Below are positions 36,676 through 45,061 of a stretch of DNA of 64,000 nucleotides, in pieces. Made by a program: the position numbers and the translations under genes. The notes under the pieces were generated by a model. The model saw nothing but the letters and a program-made list of their open reading frames with translations, was not told the origin of the DNA and did no database searches. Position 1 is the stretch's first letter, and each line of letters begins with the position of its first letter. The DNA lies in NCBI RefSeq assembly GCF_013387495.1, contig NZ_JABZEE010000034.1, positions 1-64,000 on the forward strand. Reading direction: 5' to 3'. The DNA is from Streptomyces sp. PKU-EA00015 (lineage in GTDB: Bacteria > Actinomycetota > Actinomycetes > Streptomycetales > Streptomycetaceae).

Positions 36676-37329
36676 GTGGCACGCAGACAACAGCCCTGGG
36701 CGACCAGAACCGCACGCGACCGCACCGACGCACCGGCCCGGACCCAGCTCCTCGACGCCGCGGAGTCGGTCTTCGCGCGCCGCGGCTACGGGCTCGCGAC
36801 CATCGCCGACATCACGGCCGAGGCCGAGCTCTCGCGGGCGAGCTTCTACGTCTACTTCGCCTCGAAGGAGGAGATCTTCCGCGTGCTGGCGGTCCGCGTG
36901 CGGGACGCGTTCCTCGCCGCCCAGGACGTGCCGGGCGTCGACCTGGACGACGCCGCCGCGGTCGCCGAGGCGTCCACGGCCGCCTTCATCTCCGCCTACG
37001 CCCGGCACCTGCCGCTGCTGCGGCTGCTCGAGCAGCAGGCGCAGACCGACGGTGACGTCAAGGAGTTGTGGGAGGAGATCCAGGAACGCCCCGTCCACCG
37101 TGCCGCCCGCTACATCCGCAGGCTCAGCGCCGATGGCCGGCTCGCCCCCGTCGCCGATCCGCTCGCCGTCGCCCGTGCCGTGGGCGGTATGAGCATCCAG
37201 TTCGCGCGTCTCGTCGCCCAGCGGCCGACGGAGTACGACGCCGCCGTCCGCGATGTCACCGCCATGTATCTGCACCTGCTCGGAACAGGAGCCGCACCAT
37301 GCGAACCAGCCGGACCGAGGAGTACCTGA
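36676..37329 (+). CDS. TetR-family repressor of the acyl-CoA carboxylase/ligase genes
   Basis: 217 residues. N-terminal helix-turn-helix RTQLLDAAESVFARRGYGLA TIADITAEAELSRASFYVYFASKEEIFRVL (about 22-70) is a textbook TetR domain; the C-terminal ligand-binding part follows (LPLLRLLEQQAQTDGDVKEL, AVARAVGGMSIQFARLVAQR). GTG start at 36676 with no ribosome site; probably leaderless (see the promoter entry). It overlaps the ligase gene by 31 bp and is divergent from the carboxylase; the ligand is likely an acyl-CoA or the acid (inference). Confidence 0.9.
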   Translation: MARRQQPWATRTARDRTDAPARTQLLDAAESVFARRGYGLATIADITAEAELSRASFYVYFASKEEIFRVLAVRVRDAFLAAQDVPGVDLDDAAAVAEASTAAFISAYARHLPLLRLLEQQAQTDGDVKELWEEIQERPVHRAARYIRRLSADGRLAPVADPLAVARAVGGMSIQFARLVAQRPTEYDAAVRDVTAMYLHLLGTGAAPCEPAGPRST

Positions 37330-38936
37330 ACGACCTGCGCGCCCGTCAGGCGAGGTCCCGTCAGGGGAGGCAGCCGGAGACGGTGACCCATCGCGCGGGC
37401 GAGCGGACGGTGCCGGGGTACGTACGCCACTGGGCCGAGGTGACGCCCGACAGGGCCGCGCTCGTCTTCGGCGGTCAGGAGCTTTCTTACCGCGAACTGG
37501 ACGATACCGCCGACCGGTTGGCCGGCTGGCTGGACGCCCACGGTGTGCGCCCCGGCGACCGCGTCGCCGTCTTCCTGCCCAACAGCCCTCACTTCGTGGT
37601 CGCGTTCCTGGCCGTGCTGCGTCTCGGCGCCGTGCACGTCCCGGTCAGCCCGATGTTCAAGTCGGCCGAGCTGCGGCACGAACTCGCGGACGCGGGCGCG
37701 GAAGTCGTCATCACCGCCGGCCGTCTGGTTCCCGTACTGGAGGAGGTGCGGGAGGCCACCGCCGTGCGCGAGACACTGCTGCTGGAGGACTGGCAGCAGG
37801 TGCTGGACCACCCGCCCCTCGGCCGTGTCGCCGACGATCCGGACGCGCTCGCCGCCCTCAACTACACCGGCGGCACCACCGGAATGCCCAAGGGCTGCGA
37901 GCACACCCAGCGCCACATGGTCTACACGGCCACCGCCATCCAGGGCGGCATACCCGGCGCCGCCGACGGCATCGTCTCGCTGTGCTATCTGCCGGTCTTC
38001 TGGATCGCGGGTGAGAACCTCGGCATCCTTGCGCCCCTCGTCTCCGGCGGCACGAGCGTCCTGCTGGTCCGCTGGGACCCGGCGAAGGTTCTCGCCGCCG
38101 TCGAGCGGTACCGCGTCACCACGATGGCCGGCACCGTCGAGAACTACCTCGAACTGCTCGACCACCCGGACTTCGCCGCCCACGACCTGAGCAGCCTCAC
38201 CGCCCCGCTCACCGTCTCCTTCATCCGCAAGCTCACCCCGGACATCCGCGCCCGCTGGCGCGCCGCGGTCGGCCCGGACAGCGTGCTGCGCGAGGCCTCG
38301 TACGGCATGACGGAAACACACACCAGCGACACCAGCACCCTCGGCTTCCAGGACGGCGACCGGGACCTGCTCAGCGACCCGGTCTTCTGCGGACTGCCCG
38401 TCCCCGGCACCGACTTCATGGTCACCGACTTCGCGACCGGCGAGCCGCTGCCGCTCGGCGAGCGCGGCGAGATCGTCGTCCGCGGGCCGTCCGTCCTGAC
38501 CCGCTACTGGAACGCTCCCGAGGACACCGCCGCCGTCCTGCGCGACGGCTGGTTGCACACCGGCGACATCGGCAGTCTCGACGAGGACGGCTGCCTCCAC
38601 TATCTCGGCCGCCACAAGGACATGATCAAGGTCAAGGGGATGAGCGTCTTCCCCACCGAGGTCGAGACGCTGCTGGCCCAGCACCCGGGCGTGCTCGCCG
38701 CCGCCGTGGTCGCGCTCGACGACGAGACGTTCGGCCAGCGCCCGTACGCGTACGTCCGCGCCGTCCCCGGCAGCGGGCTGACCGCCGGGGCCCTGCACGA
38801 CTGGGCGACCGAGGCCATGGCCGCGTACAAGGTCCCCGGGATCGAGCTGGTCGACGCCTTCCCGATGACCGCGACCGGCAAGATCAGGAAGACGGAACTG
38901 ACCGAGCGGGCCACTCGTCCGCGGCATGCGCCGTGA
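37299..38936 (+). CDS. AMP-forming acyl-CoA ligase
   Basis: 545 residues, ATG 37299 lying inside the end of the TetR gene with ACAGGAG upstream. ANL-superfamily motifs are complete: P-loop NYTGGTTGMPKGCEHTQ (about 188-204), the A5 motif ASYGMTETHTSD, GWLHTGDIGSLDEDG (A7), LGRHKDMIKVKGMSVFPTEV (A8) and the A10 lysine in MTATGKIRKTELTERA. It activates a carboxylic acid to acyl-AMP and then acyl-CoA. With the divergent carboxylase it would make a carboxylated acyl-CoA from a free acid, both under the same TetR regulator (inference). Substrate unknown; a medium- or long-chain acid fits the carboxylase family. Confidence 0.92.
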   Translation: MRTSRTEEYLNDLRARQARSRQGRQPETVTHRAGERTVPGYVRHWAEVTPDRAALVFGGQELSYRELDDTADRLAGWLDAHGVRPGDRVAVFLPNSPHFVVAFLAVLRLGAVHVPVSPMFKSAELRHELADAGAEVVITAGRLVPVLEEVREATAVRETLLLEDWQQVLDHPPLGRVADDPDALAALNYTGGTTGMPKGCEHTQRHMVYTATAIQGGIPGAADGIVSLCYLPVFWIAGENLGILAPLVSGGTSVLLVRWDPAKVLAAVERYRVTTMAGTVENYLELLDHPDFAAHDLSSLTAPLTVSFIRKLTPDIRARWRAAVGPDSVLREASYGMTETHTSDTSTLGFQDGDRDLLSDPVFCGLPVPGTDFMVTDFATGEPLPLGERGEIVVRGPSVLTRYWNAPEDTAAVLRDGWLHTGDIGSLDEDGCLHYLGRHKDMIKVKGMSVFPTEVETLLAQHPGVLAAAVVALDDETFGQRPYAYVRAVPGSGLTAGALHDWATEAMAAYKVPGIELVDAFPMTATGKIRKTELTERATRPRHAP

Positions 38937-39397
38937 ACTGCGGTGGGCGGCCCGGCGTTCAGCCCGGTTGCCACCGCTGGGGACCGTTCTCGGTGCGCGG
39001 ACTGTGCTGGGTTTTATAGGAGTTTCCTCACGCCGCGAGCCCCACTGATTCTTGTAGGAACCTATGAAGAGCCGGGCGTGGCCTGCCGGGGCTTTCATGC
39101 CTTCCACTCCTAGCTGACTGTACCGGGTTGGCTGTGTACTCCTCGTACAAGTTGCAACGAGACAAGGCGAGTTGCAGCGAACCAGGGGGATCGGTGCCGT
39201 GCGCCCCGCCTCCAGCCATGCCCTTCGGGGCCGCTGGATGCGAGGGCCCGGCATCGGACGCGACACGCATCGCGGGCCGTACCGGCGTGAGGGCAGCCAC
39301 CGACTTGGAACACTGTCGGCTGACCCCTGCGCTCGATCCCTCTGACGTTTCGTCGAACGAGGGAGAGAGCCTTGAGCAAGTCGTCGACCGGTCGTCG
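38937..39397. other. Non-coding stretch with no clear content
   Basis: 461 bp between the ligase gene and the pseudogene. No gene or terminator that I can support. A short imperfect inverted repeat (ATAGGAGTTTCCT near 39016, AGGAACCTAT near 39057) and slightly lower GC suggest former mobile or promoter DNA. Confidence 0.4.
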
Positions 39398-39830
39398 TAT
39401 CGAATCGCCTGGCCCGGCCTGGATATCACCGTCACCGCGGAACTCGACGACCGCAACACCGGCATCAAGTACGGCACGCCGACCGAGCCGATGCCGGCCT
39501 CCCCCGTGGGACAGATCCGCGAAGAAGACCTCCCCGCCCTGAACGAGGCCAGGCGCGCCGAATACCGGGACGCCGTCCCCGGGGCCACCCACGTCGACGG
39601 CACCTCCCGGGTGCAGACCGTCACCGACGCCGCCACCCCCCGGCTCGCCGCGCTGCTGCGCCGCTTCACCGCCCTGACCGACGTCCCTGCCTGATCAACG
39701 CCTCGTTCGACGTCGCAGGCGAACCGATCGTGTGCAGTCCACCGACGCCGTCCACTGCTTTCTGTCCACCGAGATCGACTACCTGATGCTCGGCAACCAT
39801 CTCGTCACCAAGACGGAGGCCACCTCGTGA
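39398..39830 (+). pseudogene. Composite pseudogene: unknown small-protein fragment joined to a carbamoyltransferase C-terminus
   Basis: The first part reads YRIAWPGLDITVTAELDDRN directly followed by TGIKYGTPTEPMPASPVGQI, which looks like both ends of a small beta-barrel (possibly cyclophilin-like DUF3830) protein with the middle deleted. It then runs into EYRDAVPGATHVDGTSRVQT, the C-terminal domain of NodU/CmcH-type carbamoyltransferases. That domain continues in two further frames: LINASFDVAGEPIVCS and, after one missing base, TDAVHCFLSTEIDYLMLGNH to a stop at 39830. So at least two frameshifts, one deletion and one fusion are visible. The last stop overlaps the start of the next gene (GTGA), which now lacks its normal upstream neighbours. 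Confidence 0.75.
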
Positions 39831-42142
39831 CAACGCCCCTCTCCCCCGCACGCGCCCCGCAAGCCCTGAACGAGGCGATCAGCGGCGGCATCGGCGACAG
39901 CCCGCTCCGCCCGGACGGCACCCTCAAGGTCAGCGGCGAGTACGCCTACTCCTCCGACCTGTGGGCGGAAGACATGCTCTGGGGCGCCACCCTGCGCAGC
40001 CCCCACCCGTACGCCCGGATCAACTCCATCGACATCGGCCCGGCCCTCAAGCACCCCGGCGTGTACGCGGTCCTCACCCACCAGGACGTCCCCGGTGAGA
40101 ACGTGTACGGGCTGAAGGTGTCCGACACCCCCGTCCTCGCCGAGGACGTCGTCCGCTACCAGGGCGAGCCCGTCGCCCTGGTCGCCGCCGACCACCCCGA
40201 AACGGCCCGACGCGCCCTCGCGAAGATCGTCGTCGACTACGACGTACTCGAACCGATCACCGACCCGGAGCGGGCCGCGCACGACACCACGCTGCCCAAG
40301 CTGCACCCCGGCGGCAACGTGGTCCGCTACCAGCCGATCATCAAGGGCGACCCCGACGCCACCGCCGGCGTCGTCGTGTCCGACGTGTACACCCTCGGCA
40401 TACAGGACCAGGCGTTCCTCGGCCCGGAGTCCGGTCTGGCCATCCCCGACGAGGACGGCGGCGTCGACCTGTTCCTGGCCACGCAGTGGCTGCACGTCGA
40501 CCAGAAGCAGACCGCCCGCGCACTCGGCCTGCCCCTGGACAAGGTCCGCTTCACGATGTCCGGTGTCGGCGGCGCCTTCGGCGGACGCGAAGACCTGTCC
40601 ATGCAGATCCACTGCTGCATGCTGGCCCTGCGCACCGGCAAGCCCGTGAAGATGGTCTACAACCGGTTCGAGTCGTTCTTCGGCCACGTCCACCGCCACC
40701 CCGCGAAGATGTACTACGAGCACGGCGCCACCGAGGAAGGCAAGCTCGTCTACGTCAGGGCACGCATGTACTTCGACGGCGGCGCCTACGCCTCCAAGAC
40801 CCCCGTCGTCGTCAGCAACGCCACCTCGCTCGGCACCGGCCCGTACGAGGTGCCCAACACCAGGATCGAAGGCTGGGGCCTGTACACGAACAACCCTCCG
40901 TGTGGAGCGATGCGCGGTCTCGGCGCGGTACAGCCGGCGTTCGCCTATGAGCTGCAAATGGACAAGCTCGCCCAGGCCCTCGGCATGGACCCGGTACGGC
41001 TGCGTCAGATCAACGCCGTCGAAGAAGGCTCCACCATGCACACCGGGCAGGTGCTCGACTCCCCGGCCCCGGTCGCCGAACTCCTTCAGCGCCTCGAACA
41101 GATCCCCCTGCCGGAGGAGGACCGCAGCGCACCGGCGGACGTGCGGAATCTGCCGGGCGGCGTGTCCAACACCACCCACGGTGAAGGCATCGTCCGGGGC
41201 GTCGGCTACAGCGTCATCATCAAGAACGTCTCCTACGCGGAAGGCGTCGACGACTACTCCACCGCGCGGGTGCAGTTGCAGGCCATCGCCGGTGAGCCGG
41301 TCGCGACGGTGCACACCGCCGCAGCTGAAGTCGGGCAGGGCCTGATCACCGTGCAGCAGCAGATCGCCCGCAGTGAACTCGGTGTCGAGCGGGTCACCAT
41401 CCACCCGGCCGACACCAACGTCGGTGACGCCGGATCGAGTTCGGCTTCCCGCCAGACGTACATCACCGGCGGCGCCGTCCGCAACGCGTGCGAAGCCGTC
41501 CGCCAGGTGGTCTTCGGCCGGGTCGCCCAGCGCTACGGGGAGAACGCCGAGGACCTCACCCTGTCCGGCGGCAAGGTCATCTCCACCAGCGGCTTCGTCG
41601 TCGACCTCGCCACCCTCCTCGGTGACGAGGTGATCGAGGAGACCCGCGAGTACCACCACCTGACGACCTACCCGATGGACCCCGCCACCGGGCAGAGCCC
41701 CCGTGTCCACGTCCAGCACGCCTTCGCCGCCCACCGCGCCGTCGTCGACGTCGACACCGACCTCGGCCTGGTCAAGGTCGTCCAGCTCGACTGCGCCCAG
41801 GACGTCGGCAAGGCCATCAACCCGGACGCCGTGGTCGGACAGATCCACGGCGGCTCCACCCAGGGGCTCGGCCTCGCCGTGATGGAAGAGATCAAGGTCA
41901 AGGACGGCAAGATCCGTAACCCGTCGTTCACCGACTACCTGATCCCGACCATCCTCGACACCCCGCCGATGAACGTCGACGTCATCGAACGCGCCGACCC
42001 CAACGCCCCCTACGGCGTGCGCGGCGTCGGCGAGCCGCCCACCATCTCCGCGACCCCGGCGATCGTCAACGCCATCCGCAACGCGACCGGCCTGAACCTC
42101 ACCCACACCCCGGTCACGCCCGAGCACATCGCCGTCGCCTGA
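39827..42142 (+). CDS. Xanthine-dehydrogenase-family molybdopterin-binding subunit, orphan
   Basis: 771 residues; GTG 39827 with GGAGG 7 bp upstream. The large molybdenum subunit of the xanthine oxidase family: GEYAYSSDLWAEDMLWGATL RSPHPYARI at the start, GGAFGGREDLSMQIHCCMLA (Moco region), PPCGAMRGLGAVQPAFAYEL, VGQGLITVQQQIA, and PYGVRGVGEPPTISATPAIV, which holds the catalytic Glu near the C-terminus. It hydroxylates purines or related heterocycles but needs a 2Fe-2S subunit and an FAD subunit to pass on electrons. Neither is encoded next to it; upstream is a pseudogene and downstream a guanine deaminase. Either partners are supplied elsewhere or the enzyme is stranded. Confidence 0.9.
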   Translation: MTTPLSPARAPQALNEAISGGIGDSPLRPDGTLKVSGEYAYSSDLWAEDMLWGATLRSPHPYARINSIDIGPALKHPGVYAVLTHQDVPGENVYGLKVSDTPVLAEDVVRYQGEPVALVAADHPETARRALAKIVVDYDVLEPITDPERAAHDTTLPKLHPGGNVVRYQPIIKGDPDATAGVVVSDVYTLGIQDQAFLGPESGLAIPDEDGGVDLFLATQWLHVDQKQTARALGLPLDKVRFTMSGVGGAFGGREDLSMQIHCCMLALRTGKPVKMVYNRFESFFGHVHRHPAKMYYEHGATEEGKLVYVRARMYFDGGAYASKTPVVVSNATSLGTGPYEVPNTRIEGWGLYTNNPPCGAMRGLGAVQPAFAYELQMDKLAQALGMDPVRLRQINAVEEGSTMHTGQVLDSPAPVAELLQRLEQIPLPEEDRSAPADVRNLPGGVSNTTHGEGIVRGVGYSVIIKNVSYAEGVDDYSTARVQLQAIAGEPVATVHTAAAEVGQGLITVQQQIARSELGVERVTIHPADTNVGDAGSSSASRQTYITGGAVRNACEAVRQVVFGRVAQRYGENAEDLTLSGGKVISTSGFVVDLATLLGDEVIEETREYHHLTTYPMDPATGQSPRVHVQHAFAAHRAVVDVDTDLGLVKVVQLDCAQDVGKAINPDAVVGQIHGGSTQGLGLAVMEEIKVKDGKIRNPSFTDYLIPTILDTPPMNVDVIERADPNAPYGVRGVGEPPTISATPAIVNAIRNATGLNLTHTPVTPEHIAVA

Positions 42143-42158
42143 CCCACAGGCCCACCCT

Positions 42159-42206
42159 GCCGGGGGTGGCCGCTGTCGGCACTGACCGACCATGCCCACC
42201 CCCGGC
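42159..42206 (+). terminator. Possible terminator after the molybdenum subunit gene
   Basis: GCCGGGGGTGG (42159-42169) pairs perfectly over 11 bp with CCACCCCCGGC (42196-42206); the loop is long (26 nt). Located 17 bp after the stop. Confidence 0.5.
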
Positions 42207-42312
42207 CCCGCCACACGCCACCCAGGGGCCGGCTGTGCCCGCACAGGGCGGAGCACCGCGGGGATGGCATCCACCACCGAAACACCCACACCCTTCCCGA
42301 GAAGGAGCAGTC

Positions 42313-42816
42313 ATGACCGCGCACACCCAAGAGGCCGGCGTCCACGAGTTCGAGCGGGCGTGGCTGGAAGAGGCGATCCAGCTGGCCACCACCAGCGTGG
42401 CCAACGGCGGCGGCCCGTTCGGCGCGCTGATCGCCAAGGACGGCGAGATCATCGCGACCGGCAACAACCGGGTCACCTCGACCCTGGACCCGGTCGCGCA
42501 CGCCGAAGTCAGCGCCATACGCGCCGCCTGCCGGCAGCTCGGCGAGTTCACGCTGGAGGGCTACACCCTGATCACCTCGTGCGAGCCGTGCCCGATGTGC
42601 CTTTCCGCCGCTCTGTGGGCGCGCGTGGACCGGGTCGTGTTCTCCGCCGACCGGCACGACGCCGCAGTGGCCGGATTCGACGACCGCGAGTTCTACGACC
42701 TGTTCGAGAAGAGGCCCGCGTCGATGTGGCCGATGGCCGTCGACCAACTGGACCTCCCGAACCGGACGGCACCGTTCGACGCGTGGGTGGCCAAGGCCGA
42801 CCGCGTCGACTACTGA
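42313..42816 (+). CDS. guaD: Guanine deaminase (CDA-fold nucleoside/base deaminase)
   Basis: 167 residues, ATG 42313 with GAAGGAG upstream. Zinc-site motifs of the cytidine-deaminase fold are intact: PVAHAEVSAIRAA (HAE, about residue 58) and CEPCPMCLSAALWARV (PCxxC, about 94). The N-terminal WLEEAIQLATTSVANGGGPFGALI and C-terminal extension FDDREFYDLFEKRPASMWPM fit GuaD, which converts guanine to xanthine. That product is a natural substrate for the molybdenum hydroxylase just upstream, so the two genes form a guanine-to-urate step (inference). It ends in a strong hairpin. Confidence 0.88.
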   Translation: MTAHTQEAGVHEFERAWLEEAIQLATTSVANGGGPFGALIAKDGEIIATGNNRVTSTLDPVAHAEVSAIRAACRQLGEFTLEGYTLITSCEPCPMCLSAALWARVDRVVFSADRHDAAVAGFDDREFYDLFEKRPASMWPMAVDQLDLPNRTAPFDAWVAKADRVDY

Positions 42817-42870
42817 TGGGGAGCTCCCTGGTGGAGATCAACACCGGCCGGTGAACCAGGCGACGAACAG

Positions 42871-42904
42871 GCCCGAGGGGGCCGCCGCGGTGGCCCCCTC
42901 GGGC
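42871..42904 (+). terminator. Strong hairpin terminator after the guanine deaminase
   Basis: GCCCGAGGGGGCC (42871-42883) pairs perfectly over 13 bp with GGCCCCCTCGGGC (42892-42904), 8-nt loop. Confidence 0.85.
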
Positions 42905-42925
42905 CGGCCCACCGACACAGGCACA

Positions 42926-43110
42926 CCGACAACGCGCGTGCTGCTGCGCCACGGCGAAACACTGCTGACGCCCCGGAAACGGATCTCCGGAAGCGGTGGC
43001 ACGGACCTGGGCCTGTCGCAGGCGGACAGCAACAGGCCCGCGCGACAGCCGACCTGCCGGCCGCGCAGGGCAGCGTGCGGGCGGTCCCCTTTACGCGAAC
43101 CTGCCGGACC
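42926..43110 (+). pseudogene. Histidine-phosphatase fragment (from an RNase H/acid phosphatase-type gene), frameshifted
   Basis: One frame reads TTRVLLRHGETLLTPRKRIS and GSGGTDLGLSQAD: RHGET is the catalytic motif of the phosphoglycerate-mutase/histidine-phosphatase fold, and TPxKRxSGSGGTDxxLS is typical of the phosphatase half of actinobacterial bifunctional RNase H/acid phosphatases. From about 43030 a different frame continues the fold with QQARATADLPAAQGSVRAV and FTRTCRT (compare SPLxRTxQT). So the gene is truncated at both ends and carries a frameshift. The rest of the 42905-43276 gap shows nothing else. Confidence 0.72.
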
Positions 43111-43276
43111 CCGGACCGTCCACTCCCTGCCGCACCGTGGCCGCCGGCTCACAACCCGTTCTCGACCGGCAGGCGGAACCCTAGGGCGTGATCCAGTTCG
43201 GCGGTGATCAGCCTGAGGGCGCCGCCGCCTGCTGCGAGAAGCCCGATGATCAAGAGCCTCGAGCGCCGCCGCGTTG

Positions 43277-44998
43277 TTACGGCGCCATCTCGTACGCCCC
43301 GGACAGTGCCTCCACACGCTCCCACACCCGCGCCGAGCGGGCCTGGTCGGCGGCCGGGCGCCGGATCGCGCCGAGTGCCCAGATCTGCTGCCGCTCAGTG
43401 GCGGAGTCCTTCCCGTGCAGCTCGACGGCGTGCGCGGAGAAGTCGCGTACGAGCACGGCGAACAGTTCGTCCAGCACGTCCTCGTCGAGGCCGGTCAGGC
43501 GCGCCTGCTCCAGGATCAGCTGACCGTGGACGACGAGCGCGAACAACTGGCCGACGGAGAGCAGGAGATCGAGGTCGCGGCTCTGTTCCTCGTCCGGGGC
43601 GGCGGTGGTGACGAACTCGCACAGCGCGTCCGCCTGCTCGCGGAGGAGGGCGACGTTGGGCAGCTCCGCATAGGCGTCGTAGGCCGCGCGCCAGTCGTGG
43701 AAGCGGACGGAGCCCAGGCCGCGGGCCGGTCCCTGCTGGAAGAGGAAGGTGTCGTCGGCCGCGTCCAGGCGGGTCGGGACGGGCGCGTACTCGGCCGGAT
43801 CCAGCAGGTGGTTGCGCATGAACTTGAGGATCAGCGCGAGATTGACGTGGACTGTGCCCTCCAGCTTGGGCAGGCCGCGGATCTCGACGGCCGCCTGGGC
43901 GAAGTAGTTGTCCTTCTCGAAGCCCTTGGCCGCGATGACGTCCCACATCAGGTCGATGACCTTCTCTCCCTCCGTGGTCACCTTCATCTTCGTCATCGGG
44001 TTGAAGAGCAGGTAGCGGCGGTCGTCGGGACCCGCGGTGCGGAAGTAGTCGACGGCGCGGTCGCTGAAGAGCTTCATGCCGACGAGACGGACGTACGCGT
44101 CGGTCAGCTCGCGGCGCACGTGCGGGAAGGCGGTGACGGGGCGGCCGTAGAGGATGCGGTTGTGCGCGTGGGTGACGGCCTCGTACATCGCGTGCTCGCA
44201 GATGCCGATGGAGGCGGTGCAGAGGTTGAACTTGCCCACGTTCACGGTGTTGAGGGCGGCGTCGAAGGCGGCGCGGCCCGTGTGCAGGACGTCGTCCGGG
44301 CCGACCGGGTAGTTCTCCAGGCGGAACTCGCTGACGTACTTGGAGGAGTCGACGACGTTCTTCACGAGGTGGTAGCCCGGGTGACGGCTGTCGGCCGCGA
44401 AGAAGACGTATCCCTCCGGGCCCTCGATGTCGGTGCGGCGGCCGAAGACGGAGACCAGCCCGGCGGCGTTGCCGTTGCCGATGTAGTACTTGGAGCCGCC
44501 GGCCTTGAAGCCGCCGTTGCCGTCGGGCTCCAGCAGCATGTCCGTCGAGTAGATGTCGGCGCCGTGCGCCTTCTCGGAGAGGCCGAACGCGAACACTTCG
44601 CCCTGGGCGAGGAGTTCGGCCGCACGGGCACGGGCGGTCGCGTTGCCGCTCTGCCAGACGGGGCCGAGGCCGAGGATGGTGACCTGCCACGCGTACCAGT
44701 AGTCGAGCCCGTAGAAGCCGAAGATCTCGTTGAGGGCGGCGATGCGGGCGGTGTCCCACCGCTTGTCCTGGTGCCCGTCGGCGGCGGCGGCCGGGGTGAG
44801 GAAGGTGGCGAACAGCCCCTCCTTGCCCGCGAACGCGAGGAAGTCAGCGAGCCAGGCCCGGGAGCGGTAGTCCTCGATCAGCCGGCGCTTGCCCCGCTCC
44901 TCGAACCAGTCGACGGTGGCGCGCAGCAGCCTGCGGGTCTCGGGGTCGAAGTGCGCCGGGTCGTAGGTGCGCGGGTTGAACAGCAGGGTGTCGGCCAT
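43277..44998 (-). CDS. Acyl-CoA dehydrogenase/oxidase family flavoprotein
   Basis: 573 residues, ATG 44998. Longer than the usual 380-residue acyl-CoA dehydrogenase, with an N-terminal helical extension and a C-terminal extension as in FadE-type and acyl-CoA-oxidase-like members. Core signatures: FAFGLSEKAHGADIYSTDML (flavin region), YYIGNGNAAGLVSVFGRRT, and NLCTASIGICEHAMYEAVTH AHNRILYGRPVTAFPHVRRE. FAD-dependent oxidation of an acyl-CoA is expected; the catalytic base is not certain. A PadR repressor gene lies 63 bp upstream in the same direction, so both are probably one operon. Confidence 0.85.
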   Translation of the reverse strand: MADTLLFNPRTYDPAHFDPETRRLLRATVDWFEERGKRRLIEDYRSRAWLADFLAFAGKEGLFATFLTPAAAADGHQDKRWDTARIAALNEIFGFYGLDYWYAWQVTILGLGPVWQSGNATARARAAELLAQGEVFAFGLSEKAHGADIYSTDMLLEPDGNGGFKAGGSKYYIGNGNAAGLVSVFGRRTDIEGPEGYVFFAADSRHPGYHLVKNVVDSSKYVSEFRLENYPVGPDDVLHTGRAAFDAALNTVNVGKFNLCTASIGICEHAMYEAVTHAHNRILYGRPVTAFPHVRRELTDAYVRLVGMKLFSDRAVDYFRTAGPDDRRYLLFNPMTKMKVTTEGEKVIDLMWDVIAAKGFEKDNYFAQAAVEIRGLPKLEGTVHVNLALILKFMRNHLLDPAEYAPVPTRLDAADDTFLFQQGPARGLGSVRFHDWRAAYDAYAELPNVALLREQADALCEFVTTAAPDEEQSRDLDLLLSVGQLFALVVHGQLILEQARLTGLDEDVLDELFAVLVRDFSAHAVELHGKDSATERQQIWALGAIRRPAADQARSARVWERVEALSGAYEMAP

Positions 44999-45061
44999 GG
45001 AGGGGCGCCTTCCGAGGAGTTGGGAGTGAGGGTTGCCGGTCGGGAGGAAAGGACGGGCAGT

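Noticed and set aside
36598..37275. Upstream extension of the carboxylase frame on the minus strand
   Set aside because: It overlaps the divergent TetR gene and reads as low-complexity sequence; ATG 36597 has a good ribosome site.
39016..39066. AT-richer inverted repeat ATAGG...CCTAT as a mobile-element end
   Set aside because: Short, imperfect and without target duplication or transposase; not enough for a call.
42905..43276. Full phosphatase gene in this gap
   Set aside because: Only about 60 codons of the fold survive, in two frames; called as pseudogene instead.
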